Shown here piece after piece: positions 42,909 to 51,671 of a stretch of DNA of 64,000 bases. Each line of letters starts with the position of its first letter. Positions within the stretch are counted from its first letter, which is position 1. The notes under the pieces are model-generated. The model did not search any database. It was not told where the DNA came from and saw only the letters and a list, made by a program, of their open reading frames with translations. The DNA comes from Candidatus Thiodictyon syntrophicum (GTDB lineage Bacteria; Pseudomonadota; Gammaproteobacteria; Chromatiales; Chromatiaceae). Location: contig NZ_CP020370.1 of NCBI RefSeq assembly GCF_002813775.1, positions 2,071,501-2,135,500 of the forward strand, written 5' to 3'. The translations under genes and the position numbers were made by a program.

Positions 42909-43744
42909 AAGGGTTCTCCGGCGGCGACGTGATGCCGATGGTCGTGCGTGTGGGCGAGACCGTCGGCATGGACGTGCCAGTGCGCATGCAGCAACTGTGT
43001 GGCACGCAGCAAGGCACCATCGCCCAGGATGTCGGTTGGCGTGCCTTGTGCCACCAGGCGTCCGGCCTGGAGCACGAAGCAGTAGTCGGCGATCTCGGCC
43101 ACGATATCGAGGTTGTGGGTCGCCGTGACAACAGTGCGGCCGGTACCGCGGCAGTCGGCGAGGAAGCGCACGACCTCACCCTGACTGCGCGGGTCCAGCG
43201 CGGCCGTGGGTTCGTCCAGCAACAGCACCTCGGGCCTGGTGATGAGCACGCATGCCAGCGCGACCCGCTTCTTCTCGCCGCCCGAGAGCCGGTGCGGCGA
43301 GCGGTGCCTTAAGTCCACAAGCGCAAACTCGGCGAGCATCGCGTCCACGCACCGCAGGATTTCCTCTCTGGTCCAACCCAGTTGCAGCGGCCCGAAGGCC
43401 AGTTCGTCGAAGACGGTCGGATTGAAGAGTTGCACCTCGGGATTCTGGAACACCAGACCGACCCGACGGCGAAAGGCATAGGCGAGCGCCTCCTGCTGCA
43501 TCCGCTCATCGGACAGGTCCTCGCCGAACGCGGCAAGGCGCCCGCGGTCGGGAAAGCACAGTGCCGCGAGCAGCCGCAGCAGCGTCGACTTGCCGGAGCC
43601 GTTGGCGCCCAACAGGGCGATGCACTGACCGGTCGGAATGCGCAGGCTCACCCCATTCAAGGCGGGGATGTCCTGATAGGCGTAGTGCACCTCGACCAGC
43701 TCGAACGCCGCCGCGGCTTGCGGATGCGCAGCAGCGGCTGGCAT
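42905..43744 (-). CDS. ECF/Cbi-type metal transporter ATPase (CbiO/NikO)
   Basis: 279 residues with Walker A GANGSGKSTLL, Q-loop VFQNPEVQLF, signature RLSGGEKKR and Walker B VLLLDEPTAALDP. The PEVQLFNPTV(F)DELAFGP block is typical of ECF and CbiO/NikO ATPases. The last 25 residues are histidine-rich (LHAHWHVHADGLAHTHDHRH), which points to a nickel or cobalt system. Overlaps both neighbours (the T component upstream, pdxA downstream). Confidence 0.9.
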   Translation of the reverse strand: MPAAAAHPQAAAAFELVEVHYAYQDIPALNGVSLRIPTGQCIALLGANGSGKSTLLRLLAALCFPDRGRLAAFGEDLSDERMQQEALAYAFRRRVGLVFQNPEVQLFNPTVFDELAFGPLQLGWTREEILRCVDAMLAEFALVDLRHRSPHRLSGGEKKRVALACVLITRPEVLLLDEPTAALDPRSQGEVVRFLADCRGTGRTVVTATHNLDIVAEIADYCFVLQAGRLVAQGTPTDILGDGALLRATQLLHAHWHVHADGLAHTHDHRHHVAAGEPL

Positions 43745-44622
43745 CAGCCGCCGTCACCGATCGCGGGCAGCCAGGGCCAGCCGATGGCGACTGCCGCGAT
43801 GCTCAGCAAGCCGGCCAGGGCCAGCCAATCCCGGGGGCGGGTGCGCAACTCATCGAGCAGGTGCACCTCACCGCGATAGCCGCGCGCGATCATCGCCAGA
43901 TGGACCTCCGTGGCGAGCTGTAACGACCGCTCGAGCAAGACCACGACACTGGTCATGGCCAGCCGTCGGCGCTGCGGGCCGGGCAGCGGACCCATGACCC
44001 GACTGCGCTTGGCCTCGAACAGTTGCACGCTGCTCTCGAGCAGCACGAAGATATAGCGATGGGTCATACCGAGGATCGCGACCAGTATCAGCGGCACGCC
44101 CAGACTGCGCAGCGCCTTGAGCACCTGCGGCCAGGGCGTGGTCAGCACCACCAACAGGGCGAAGGTCGCCGCCGTCTGTGCGCGTCCGATCAGGAAGGCC
44201 GCACCCCGCAGCCCCTGCCGGGTGATGGTCCAGTCCAGCAACGGCACCACGGCCACGGCGTCGCCGGGGACCAGCACGATGGCCGGAATCGCAAGCACCC
44301 CCGTGAACAGGAATACGCCGATCCAGACCTGACGGGCCAAGCGCCGCAGGGTGATCCCCGAGGCCAGGGCCAGGGCGGTCGCGCAGGCGAAGAGCAAGGC
44401 CAGGGCGACCAGCGACTTCACGAAGACCGCGGTCACGACGAGCGACAGCAGCCCGAGGGTCTTGAGCCGCGGGTCGAGGCGCTGAAGCAAACCGGGAGCC
44501 GCGGCGAGCCGCTCGGCGTCGGCCGCATGATCCATCGCGTCCAGCAGGCCGCGCAGCAGTCGCTCCAGAAAATCCCCCCGCCCCCGAGGATGACCACCGC
44601 GCAGAAACGATTGCTCCCCCAT
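43744..44622 (-). CDS. ECF/Cbi-type transporter membrane component (CbiQ/NikQ, EcfT)
   Basis: 292 residues with 5-6 membrane spans, the LDPRLKTLGLLSLVV opening and two Ala-Arg-Gly-type coupling motifs at the C-terminal cytoplasmic region (FEAKRSRVMG; MIARGYRGEVHL). It links the ATPase to a substrate-binding membrane subunit. No CbiM/NikM-like S component is found here; it must be elsewhere or be shared. Start ATG 44622. Confidence 0.88.
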   Translation of the reverse strand: MGEQSFLRGGHPRGRGDFLERLLRGLLDAMDHAADAERLAAAPGLLQRLDPRLKTLGLLSLVVTAVFVKSLVALALLFACATALALASGITLRRLARQVWIGVFLFTGVLAIPAIVLVPGDAVAVVPLLDWTITRQGLRGAAFLIGRAQTAATFALLVVLTTPWPQVLKALRSLGVPLILVAILGMTHRYIFVLLESSVQLFEAKRSRVMGPLPGPQRRRLAMTSVVVLLERSLQLATEVHLAMIARGYRGEVHLLDELRTRPRDWLALAGLLSIAAVAIGWPWLPAIGDGG

Positions 44623-45060
44623 GGTCTTTAGCGGGCGCCCGTCGTCATGGATTGGCTATGATTACGAACGGGAACGCCGCGACTACCGCGACCGCAGCAG
44701 CGCCCGCGCGGGTCAAGGGGCTCAGGTGACCATCAGTAATGTGCATTGTTCGGTGCTCTTCATCACGCAGGCCGTGGGCGCATTGTATGACGAAAGTAAA
44801 AAGGATCATACTTGGGATGCCAGGTTCCACCCCAATGCCGTTACGTTAAGCCCGGCGCGGGTCGCTCGTCTCTCGTTGCTCAACTCCAGCGTGGGAATGC
44901 CGTGCGGGCGCCGCGCGTCCCGTCTGGTTACACTGGACGCCGAGCCGCGGAACGGGCGCCGGCGGGCGGTAGTCCCGCTGCCGGGGAACCATCTTCCCGC
45001 ATCGATCTTTGAAATTCTCGGTTGCGCAGCGCGCAGCCGAACCGAACAAAGGGGTGAAAC
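44623..45060. other. gap between cbiQ-like gene and ibaG
   Basis: 438 bases with frames open on both strands but no convincing protein. A segment near 44860-44920 (CTCAACTCCAGCGTGGGAAT) has the look of another dispersed intergenic repeat. The ibaG ribosome site (GGGGTGAAAC) closes it. Confidence 0.4.
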
Positions 45061-45291
45061 GTGGAGACTGAAGCAATCGCAACCCTGATCCGGGCCGGTA
45101 TGCCGGACGCGGCGGTGCAGGTGACGGGTGACGGCAGTCACTTCGAGGCGGTGGTGGTGAGCCCGGCCTTCGCGGGGCTGACGCCGCTCAAGAAACAGCG
45201 CCTGGTGATGGATACGGTGCGCGAGCAGCTCGCGAGCGGGGAGCTGCACGCGCTGTCCATCAAGGCCCTGACACCCGCCGAGCGAGGGTAG
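45061..45291 (+). CDS. ibaG: BolA-family protein IbaG
   Basis: 76 residues from GTG 45061. BolA fold: VQVTGDGSHFEAVVVSPAFA (the His is a likely [2Fe-2S] ligand with glutaredoxin), then LTPLKKQRLVMDTV and a short helix end. Length and lack of the BolA C-terminal extension favour IbaG (YrbA). Works with monothiol glutaredoxin in Fe-S or acid-stress biology. Its TAG stop lies in a family E palindrome. Confidence 0.93.
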   Translation: METEAIATLIRAGMPDAAVQVTGDGSHFEAVVVSPAFAGLTPLKKQRLVMDTVREQLASGELHALSIKALTPAERG

Positions 45292-45378
45292 GGTCCGCTG
45301 TGCGGACCGCTGCCCACTTCGGCCATGGCTGCGAGGGTTGCGAGGCGCGAGGCCGCCGGTCCGCACAGCGGACCCTAC
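45288..45378. repeat. paired REP-like palindromes, family E, after ibaG
   Basis: GTAGGGTCCGCTGTGCGGAC at 45288-45307 and its inverse GGTCCGCACAGCGGACCCTA at 45358-45377, about 50 bases apart. The first provides the ibaG stop codon. Can act as a transcription end hairpin. Confidence 0.85.
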
Positions 45379-45469
45379 GGGTGGCCTCGCTTTGTCCGTT
45401 GGCGTGCCGCGCCGACGGTGCCATACTGCAGGGGACCCGGAATACGCCGACAGCCACCGAGGTAAGACG

Positions 45470-45709
45470 ATGTTTCTAAAACACTCAATGTCCGGCAAGA
45501 TGGTCGAAGTCCTGAGCCTGCGGGATCTGTTCAACCCGCTGCGCGGGACCGTGATCGGGCGCTATCACTATGGCGATGAGGCGCAGGACCCGGAGAGCTT
45601 CGATAAGGGCGATCTGGCCTTCTGCTCGGACGAGCCCATCCCCAAGTGCTGGACCGATCCGCATTACCGCGACGATGGGGTGACGGGGCACGACCAGGCC
45701 CCCGGCTGA
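45470..45709 (+). CDS. small conserved hypothetical protein
   Basis: 79 residues from ATG 45470 (GGTAAGAC upstream): KMVEVLSLRDLFNPLRGTVI, GRYHYGDEAQDPESF, IPKCWTDPHYRDD. Acidic, soluble, with WTDPHYR at the end. I have an impression of a widespread family in Chromatiales next to ibaG-type genes but no function. Convergent with the methyltransferase. Confidence 0.65.
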   Translation: MFLKHSMSGKMVEVLSLRDLFNPLRGTVIGRYHYGDEAQDPESFDKGDLAFCSDEPIPKCWTDPHYRDDGVTGHDQAPG

Positions 45710-45716
45710 GCGGCCA

Positions 45717-46613
45717 TCATCCCGGTTTGTGTGCGACCGCCAGGACGTAGTCCAGCCCCCGATAGATGCCCGCCGCATCCATGGACAGGGTCACGCGCGC
45801 CGGCAGCCGCATCAGGGGGTGCAGCCGCGCGATCGGCGCCGGGTCCTGGGCCAGACAGCGGTGCAGGGGCGCATAGACCTCGTCGCGGATGGAGTCCACC
45901 CGCACCCCGGTGAATCCGCAGGCCGCGAGCCGCCCGGCATACTCTTGCCGCGTGTAGATATTCTCCTTCGGAATTGGAAACTTGCCGGCGACCAGGGTCC
46001 AAGACACGCGTTGCTGGAGGCGCGCCCCCCAGCCGCTTGCCGTCGGCATGGGCAGGATGTCGGCGACCACCAGGCGCCCGCCCGGGCGCAGCACCCGGAA
46101 GGCCTCGGCGAAGAAGCGCTCGCGGGTGCGGAAGTGGAAGGCGCATTCGAGTGCCGTCACCACGTCGAAGGCGGCGTCCGGCAGAGGCATCGCGGTGGCC
46201 GAGCCCTCGCGCAGGTCGATCCGCTCGCAGAGTCCCAGGTCCGCGACCCGGGCGCGGGCGACGGCGACCTGGGAGGCGGTGATGTTGAGCCCGGTGATGG
46301 ACCGCGGCGCCCGCGTCTGGGCCCAGCGGATATCCTGATCGGCAAAGCCGAAGCCCACGTCCAGTACCGCGTCCGCGTCCGTCATGTCGGCGCGCTCGGC
46401 CAGCAGGTCGGCCATGGCGACGCAGGCGTCGTCGAGCGTCCGGGCGTCGCGCCAATAGCCCAGGTTGAGCCAGAGACCGCGCCCGGTGGGCGCGCGGGTG
46501 GACAGCAGGTCATAGACCTGGGACACGTCCAGTGACTGGAAGGGGTTGTAGACCCAGTTCAGGTAGCGCAGCGACTCGCGCAGTGAACCGGCGTGGGCGG
46601 GGGCGGCAGGCAT
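45717..46613 (-). CDS. SAM-dependent methyltransferase
   Basis: 298 residues. Class I methyltransferase fold: motif I VLDVGFGFADQD, then the ITGLNITASQVAVARARV strand, AMPLPDAAFDVVTALECAFHF, and FRVLRPGGRLVVADILP. The layout (long N-terminal arm with LNLGYWRDARTLDDAC, C-terminal lid with YTRQEYAGRLAACGF) fits small-molecule methyltransferases of the sterol/tocopherol/erythromycin type. Substrate unknown. Confidence 0.9.
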   Translation of the reverse strand: MPAAPAHAGSLRESLRYLNWVYNPFQSLDVSQVYDLLSTRAPTGRGLWLNLGYWRDARTLDDACVAMADLLAERADMTDADAVLDVGFGFADQDIRWAQTRAPRSITGLNITASQVAVARARVADLGLCERIDLREGSATAMPLPDAAFDVVTALECAFHFRTRERFFAEAFRVLRPGGRLVVADILPMPTASGWGARLQQRVSWTLVAGKFPIPKENIYTRQEYAGRLAACGFTGVRVDSIRDEVYAPLHRCLAQDPAPIARLHPLMRLPARVTLSMDAAGIYRGLDYVLAVAHKPG

Positions 46614-46781
46614 ATTTGAGACCTCGTGCGGGTGTTACCCCCGAACTTGGGTCCTGGCCCGCCGGATCACCAGGTCGCCCACCCCGATATAGCGTCGGGA
46701 CTGCTGTCCAATTACAACCAGCCGGCACCGTCGTTGATGCGCAACTTTGTGGCCGCCGACTCGCCGGCCTGAGGAGCCTCG

Positions 46782-47219
46782 CTAGATCTTGAGCCCCAAG
46801 GCCAACCCGGCGATGAAGGACGCGGAGTTCGAGAGGTTGTGGCCGATGAAGTCCAGGAAGGCGCCGCCATTGAGCGACAGCCAACTGGCCCAGGTGTCGT
46901 ACTGGCCCTCCATCCCGGACCAGTCGACGTGTGCGATGCCGGCGTATTGCAGCGCGAAGATGCCGATCAGGATCACGCCGATCATCACCAGCGCGAGCTT
47001 GAAGGCGATCTTCAGTGCATAGCCCACCGCCAGGCCGACCATGAAAGAGAAGCCGAGTTTGAGAAAGAAGGCCTCGTTGAACAGGGTGCTGAAATCGGTC
47101 ACGGGCGGTCCGGGTGGAAGCGCCACCGGCTGCACCGGGGCGGCGGCGTGGGTAACGGCGCCGAAGAGGGCGCCCGGGATCAGGGTGAGGGCGGAGATCC
47201 GGCGGTTCAGAGGCGGCAT
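46782..47219 (-). CDS. FUN14-family membrane protein
   Basis: 145 residues from ATG 47219 with a possible signal segment, then FUN14-type helices: LGFSFMVGLAVGYALKIAFK, LALVMIGVILIGIFALQYAG and a last span ASFIAGLALGLKI. FUN14 proteins are known from mitochondria (FUNDC1) and many bacteria; bacterial role unknown. Downstream of soxZ on the same strand but separated by a palindrome. Confidence 0.87.
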   Translation of the reverse strand: MPPLNRRISALTLIPGALFGAVTHAAAPVQPVALPPGPPVTDFSTLFNEAFFLKLGFSFMVGLAVGYALKIAFKLALVMIGVILIGIFALQYAGIAHVDWSGMEGQYDTWASWLSLNGGAFLDFIGHNLSNSASFIAGLALGLKI

Positions 47220-47283
47220 GGGACGACTTGGGCTCGATGCGAAAGGTGGCGCCATTATAGCCCGCGGACGTGATAGCCGGATG

Positions 47284-47312
47284 TAGGGGCGGGTTTCAAA
47301 CCCGCCCCCGCC
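47284..47312. repeat. palindrome family L (GGGGCGGGTTTCAAACCCGC)
   Basis: GGGGCGGGTTT-CAAACCCGCCCC is nearly a perfect palindrome, between soxZ and the FUN14 gene. It may end the bepA-soxYZ transcript. Confidence 0.75.
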
Positions 47313-47355
47313 CCTGCACCAGGGGCCTGTCCGGAGGTCAGGTGCGAAGGCTCTA

Positions 47356-47667
47356 TCAACTGATCGGGGCGGTTTCGCTCTGGCTCTGGCCCAGATTGTC
47401 CTTCCAGGTGATCTCCACCGGGTCGCCGACCGCGCCGCCCAGGAACTTGAAGGACAGGTAGGGGTTCTTGGAGACGCCGCCGCTCCAGGAGGCGGTGAGT
47501 ACCACCTCGCCCTTCCACTTGCAGACGACTTCCTCGATGAAGTGGGCCGGCACCAGTTCGCCGGTCTTGGCGTCCTTGCGCAGACCGTTCTCCATGGGGT
47601 GGCTGATCAGGCACTTGACCACCGTTTCGGTGCCTTCGAGCTTGGCCCGCACCTTGATATCGGACAT
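47356..47667 (-). CDS. soxZ: thiosulfate oxidation carrier complex protein SoxZ
   Basis: 103 residues, Ig-like: VKCLISHPMENGLRKDAKTG, FIEEVVCKWKGEVVL, GGVSKNPYLSFKFLGG and the conserved end DPVEITWKDNLGQSQ. Binds SoxY to form the SoxYZ carrier to which sulfur intermediates are attached. Follows soxY closely. Confidence 0.97.
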   Translation of the reverse strand: MSDIKVRAKLEGTETVVKCLISHPMENGLRKDAKTGELVPAHFIEEVVCKWKGEVVLTASWSGGVSKNPYLSFKFLGGAVGDPVEITWKDNLGQSQSETAPIS

Positions 47668-47709
47668 GTTCGCTGACCTCGGGAGACATGAATGATGGGG
47701 GTCGCGCGC

Positions 47710-48174
47710 TCAGCCGCCGCAGCCGCCGATGGTGACCTTGACGGTCTTGGTGTTACTGAACAACCGCTCGTCCTGCTTCACCACCGCAATCAGGTCCGCC
47801 GTCTTGGCCATCTTGACGCGCGTCGAGACGTAGGGCAGGGCGGCGGGACCCAGGACGAAGGAGGCGACCAGGGGGCGCTCGTTGCCGGCGGCGACGATGG
47901 CGATGGTGGTGACGTTCTCCAGGCTGGTCTCCACCGTCACCGGGACCACGGCGCCGTTCTCGGCGAGGTCCGGGGCCTTGATACGGACCTCGTCATTGGT
48001 CTCGGGGGCGCCGCTGCCCAGCAGGGCCTTGAGGGCCGAGCCCAGGTCCTGGGACGCGAAGGCGGCCTGGTTCCAGTCCGCCAAGAGCAGCCCCGGGGCC
48101 AGCGCGAGCGCGGCGCCGACGGGGCCGACGGCCAGGGAGCCTTTGAGGAGGGTCCTGCGGGTGTCGTCAATCAT
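47710..48174 (-). CDS. soxY: thiosulfate oxidation carrier protein SoxY
   Basis: 154 residues. Twin-arginine-type start (DDTRRTLLKGSLAVG), a soluble Ig-like domain, and the C-terminal swinging arm KVTIGGCGG whose cysteine carries the thiosulfate-derived sulfur. Exported folded with SoxZ. Its ATG directly follows the stop of the BepA-like gene. soxA, soxX and soxB are not in the window. Confidence 0.97.
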   Translation of the reverse strand: MIDDTRRTLLKGSLAVGPVGAALALAPGLLLADWNQAAFASQDLGSALKALLGSGAPETNDEVRIKAPDLAENGAVVPVTVETSLENVTTIAIVAAGNERPLVASFVLGPAALPYVSTRVKMAKTADLIAVVKQDERLFSNTKTVKVTIGGCGG

Positions 48175-49743
48175 TCACTTTGCTCCTCTGCGAATATCGA
48201 TGAGTGTCTTGGGTCCGTCGGCAGCGCCTGCGGCGTTGAGCCCGAAGGGGTCGCGCCCGCGTTTCTTCTGCGCCCGCTCCTCCTCCTTCCAACTCTCCAG
48301 CAGGACCTGGATCTGCGCCGCCTCGTAGTAGTCGAGGTCACGCTGGCGCAGGGCGAACTCCAGTTGCTTGATGGCCGGCTCCAGGTCGCCCTCGGCATAG
48401 AGCTTCTCGGCGCGATAGCGCAGACTCGCCCCCTTATCGCCCGACTTGATGGCGACCTGGCCCAAGAGGTCGAGCACCATGGCGTTGCCGGGGCGCACCG
48501 CCGCGACCGCCTTGAGCTGCTCCATCGCCTTGCGGGGCTGCCCGGCGCTCGTCAGGGCCTCGGCGTAGGCGACGCGCAGCGGCCAGTTGCCGGGGTACAG
48601 GCCGACCGCCTCGCGCAGGTGGGCCAGGGCCGCGTCGGTGCGGCCCTGCTTCAGGTCGATGCGGGCATCCAGCACGATGAACTCGGCCAGGCTCGGTTGT
48701 CCCGCGAGCAGCCGGGACGCCTCGGCCTTGGCCTCGTCGAGCTGGCCCGAACGCAGCAGGGCCAGGGTGTAACCGTAACGCTCCGCGGACTCGTTGCTGA
48801 AGCGGCCCTCCCGCAGCGACGCCTTGAAGGCTGCCAGCGACTTTTCCGGACGGTCATAGGACGCCTCGCGCAGGCGGGCGCGCGCCAGCAGGAAGCGCAG
48901 GCTGTCGGGGCGCTGGCGGACCCCGTACTCGGCCGCCCGGCCCAGGGCGTCGCCGATGCGGTTGCTGTTCACCGGGTGGGTGCGCAGGAACTCCGGCGCA
49001 TTGTTCTCGTAGAGTCGGCTGGTCTTGGAGAGGCGCTCGAAGAAGGCCGCCATGGCGTAGGGATCGCGCCGGGCGTTGGCCAGGGTGGCGATGCCGATGC
49101 GGTCCGCCTCCTTCTCATCCTCGCGGATGACATTGATCTGCCGCTGGATGGCCGCCGCCTGGATGCCGGCCAGGGCGGCCATCCCCGCGTCCCCGGACCC
49201 GGCCTGGGTGGCGAGGATGGCGGCCGCGATCATCAGTGCCATGGTGGGGATGTTGAACTTGCTCTGGTCCTCGTAGCCGCGCATCAGGTGGTGCTGGGTG
49301 ATGTGGGCGATCTCGTGGGCTATCACGGCGGCCAACTCGTCCTCGCTCTGGGCGGCCAGGATCAGGCCCGCGTAGATGCCGACGTGGCCGCCCGGTCCGG
49401 CGAAGGCGTTGACCACCGGCTGATCGATCAGGAAGAAGTCGAAGCTGCCCTTGGCGCTCTTGTCCGCGGCCACCAGTTCGTTGCCGAGCGATTCCAGATA
49501 GGCGGTGATCAGGGGATCGTCCGAGACCGGCAGGGTCGCGCGCACATGGCGCATGAAGGCCCGGCCCAGGCGGATCTCCGCCCCGCTGCTGATGAGCGCG
49601 TCCGAGGAGTCGCCCATGTCCGGGAGGTTGAACTGGCCGGCCCCGACGGGCGCCCAGGGCGCGGCGCCCAGGGTCAACGCGCCCGCGAGGCTCAGGTGCA
49701 GCGCCGCCCGGCGCCACGCGGTGGTCTTGGTGTTGTAGTTCAT
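48175..49743 (-). CDS. M48 metalloprotease with TPR repeats, BepA-like
   Basis: 522 residues. Signal peptide (LHLSLAGALTLGAAPWAPVG), M48 zinc site VIAHEIAHITQHH with the third ligand in REDEKEADRIG, and a C-terminal TPR superhelix (about 290-490; SLAAFKASLREGRFSNES, AALAHLREAVGLYPGNWPL). BepA-type proteins act in outer-membrane protein quality control (LptD folding and degradation). It abuts soxY. ATG 49743 gives a good signal peptide. Confidence 0.92.
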   Translation of the reverse strand: MNYNTKTTAWRRAALHLSLAGALTLGAAPWAPVGAGQFNLPDMGDSSDALISSGAEIRLGRAFMRHVRATLPVSDDPLITAYLESLGNELVAADKSAKGSFDFFLIDQPVVNAFAGPGGHVGIYAGLILAAQSEDELAAVIAHEIAHITQHHLMRGYEDQSKFNIPTMALMIAAAILATQAGSGDAGMAALAGIQAAAIQRQINVIREDEKEADRIGIATLANARRDPYAMAAFFERLSKTSRLYENNAPEFLRTHPVNSNRIGDALGRAAEYGVRQRPDSLRFLLARARLREASYDRPEKSLAAFKASLREGRFSNESAERYGYTLALLRSGQLDEAKAEASRLLAGQPSLAEFIVLDARIDLKQGRTDAALAHLREAVGLYPGNWPLRVAYAEALTSAGQPRKAMEQLKAVAAVRPGNAMVLDLLGQVAIKSGDKGASLRYRAEKLYAEGDLEPAIKQLEFALRQRDLDYYEAAQIQVLLESWKEEERAQKKRGRDPFGLNAAGAADGPKTLIDIRRGAK

Positions 49744-49976
49744 GGTCGACTGAGAGGCTCGCCCGCCGATCAGGGTCCGGCCCGCACGGCGGCGGACATG
49801 AATGGCGGGCATTATGGACGAGACGGGGTGCGTAAGTGCGCAATTAAGGGGGATATGCGCCGCATCCCGGCCAATCCAAGCCGGTGAGCGGGAACGCAGG
49901 GCGCCGACCCGGGATCCTGAAGGGCCGCCCGGGCGCGACACCCGCCCCGGCGTGCCCGCTCCCTTAGGCCCCGCCA

Positions 49977-50064
49977 GCCTTGATCATCCTTGCGGCCGCC
50001 CCGGGCCGGAGTCCAAGGCTTCAGCCTTGGATGGACAGGACCAAGGCTGAAGCCTTGGACTCCA
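49977..50064. repeat. composite repeat: motif M plus inverted repeat family G
   Basis: GCCTTGATCATCCTTGCGGCC (motif M, 49977; 20-base core) is followed by GGAGTCCAAGGCTTCAGCCT at 50008 and the inverse CCAAGGCTGAAGCCTTGGAC up to 50064. The same pair of elements occurs at 55502-55592. In the gap 49744-50333 nothing else is recognised apart from GC-rich sequence without a gene. Confidence 0.8.
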
Positions 50065-50333
50065 GAGGGTGGTCGCTGGCCGGCGCGCCGATCACGGCCG
50101 GCCCCGCCGAACCCCCGCCACGCTCCCCCGGCTTGTCTTCTATTAGAAAACCGCTGTATTCTTATTTTAGTCTCTTGGCCAGGCTCCCGGGTCTGGCCGC
50201 CTACCCGGCAAGGCACGCCCCGCGACCGACCGGCGAGACCGCAGAGGACCAGCCCGCGGCCCGACTGCGCCGCGGGGCGACGGTCGCGACCCGCGATCCA
50301 AACACCACACAACCAAACGCTCGGAGACCGCAG

Positions 50334-50531
50334 ATGAATCAGTTCTACTACGACGCCGTAACCAAGATGGAGCAGGCGGGCGTCGCTGACGAGTACATCC
50401 AGGGCTGGCAGTGCGGCTTCCTGCAGAACCCCAAACGCGAAGACCAACGCCTGACGGAGGCCTACGAGGCCGGCTATGCCGACGGTGAGGAGAAGAATGT
50501 CGACAACTTCGCCGACTGGGTCCAGGACTGA
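50334..50531 (+). CDS. small conserved hypothetical protein
   Basis: 65 residues from ATG 50334 (GGAGACCGCAG upstream): MNQFYYDAVTKMEQAGVADE, YIQGWQCGFLQNPKRE and TEAYEAGYADGEEKNVDNFA. The GW..GF and AYEAGY.DG pattern looks conserved; family and function are not known to me. Very acidic, likely cytosolic. Confidence 0.7.
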   Translation: MNQFYYDAVTKMEQAGVADEYIQGWQCGFLQNPKREDQRLTEAYEAGYADGEEKNVDNFADWVQD

Positions 50532-50579
50532 CCCGTTGCCGAGCGCGGCCGACCGGCCGTGCTCTTGCGCATCTTTCCT

Positions 50580-50667
50580 GTAGGCTGGGTAGAGCGCAGC
50601 GAAACCCATCCCTCGCGTGCGGCTAAGGCGCTGAATGCTGGGTTTCGCTGCGCTCTACCCAGCCTAC
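50580..50667. repeat. inverted repeat family F (GTAGGCTGGGTAGAGCGCAG)
   Basis: GTAGGCTGGGTAGAGCGCAG..CGAAACCCATC and its inverse GGGTTTCGCTGCGCTCTACC..CAGCCTAC around 25 unique bases. Two direct copies of the same unit lie at 62223-62302. Sits before the next gene, about 100 bases upstream. Confidence 0.85.
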
Positions 50668-50764
50668 GGATCAAGCCTCGAGTGATCGGCACACGGTCCC
50701 ATTTGCGGACCAGTACGCCGTGCAGGACAATCGCTCCATCCAAGCCGAGCGACCCCCAAGCCCC

Positions 50765-51658
50765 ATGTCCTTCCCCGTGCCGTTCCCTGGCGATTCCTCC
50801 GGTTCCGCCCCCGCGCGCTTGCGTACCCTGCTGGCGGGGGAGGGCTGTCTCACCATGCCCTGCTGCTTCGACGCCCTGTCCGCCCGCCTGATCGAGCAGT
50901 CCGGCTTTGCGCTCAGCTTCATGAGCGGCTTCGCGGTCTCCGCGGCGCGCCTGGCCCTGCCGGACACGGGCCTGATCACCGTGACCGAGATGCTGGACCA
51001 GGGCCGGGCCATCTGCCAGGCGGTCGCGATCCCGGTCATCGCCGACGGCGACACCGGCCACGGCAACCCGGCCAATGTGCGTCGGAGCGTCACGCAGTTC
51101 GGCCTGGCCGGCTTCGCCGGGGTCATGATCGAAGACCAGGCGGCCCCCAAGCGCTGCGGACATACCGGCGTCAAAGAGGTGGTCGGGCGCGCCGAGGCCC
51201 TGGCCCGGGTGCGCGCCGCGGTCGACGCCCGGGACGCGGGGGCCGGCACCCTGATCATGGCCCGCACCGACGCCCGCAGTGCCCTGGGTCTGGAGGAGGC
51301 CCTCTGGCGCCTGGCCGCCTTCGCCGACCTGGGCGCCGACCTCCTGTTCCTGGAGGCCCCGCGCGATGAGGCCGAGATGGCCCGCTGCTGTCGGCAGGTC
51401 CCCGGGGTGCACATGGCCAATATGCTCGAAGGCGGCCTCACGCCCGTCCTGCCCCCGGCGCGTCTGGCTGAGCTCGGCTATCGCATCGCCGCCTATCCGC
51501 TGACCCTGCTCGCGGTCGCCGTCGCTGCTATGCGCGAGGCCCTGGCCGGGCTGGCCGCCGGGCAGATGCCGCCGCACCAGACCGACTTCGCGACCCTGCG
51601 TGTCATCCTCGGCTTCGACGCCTACGACCGCCTGCTCGAAGACTACGCTGCCCCCTGA
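50765..51658 (+). CDS. isocitrate lyase/PEP mutase family enzyme
   Basis: 297 residues: LTMPCCFDALSARLIEQSGF, the Mg-binding PVIADGDTGHGN, VMIEDQAAPKRCGH (catalytic KRCGH cysteine loop), TLIMARTDARS and FLEAPRDEAEM. A TIM-barrel C-C lyase of the oxaloacetate decarboxylase/2-methylisocitrate lyase/carboxyphosphonoenolpyruvate mutase group; the substrate is not clear from sequence. ATG 50765 chosen. Ends 13 bases before the next gene. Confidence 0.9.
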   Translation: MSFPVPFPGDSSGSAPARLRTLLAGEGCLTMPCCFDALSARLIEQSGFALSFMSGFAVSAARLALPDTGLITVTEMLDQGRAICQAVAIPVIADGDTGHGNPANVRRSVTQFGLAGFAGVMIEDQAAPKRCGHTGVKEVVGRAEALARVRAAVDARDAGAGTLIMARTDARSALGLEEALWRLAAFADLGADLLFLEAPRDEAEMARCCRQVPGVHMANMLEGGLTPVLPPARLAELGYRIAAYPLTLLAVAVAAMREALAGLAAGQMPPHQTDFATLRVILGFDAYDRLLEDYAAP

Positions 51659-51671
51659 GTCCAGCCCTCGC

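Noticed and set aside
44621-45088. 155-codon plus-strand frame after the cbiQ-like gene
   Set aside because: No conserved motif, Arg/Ser-rich, runs into ibaG; probably non-coding with a dispersed repeat.
47692-49887. 731-codon open frame on the plus strand opposite soxY and the M48 protease gene
   Set aside because: Antisense shadow; the true genes on the minus strand have full motifs.
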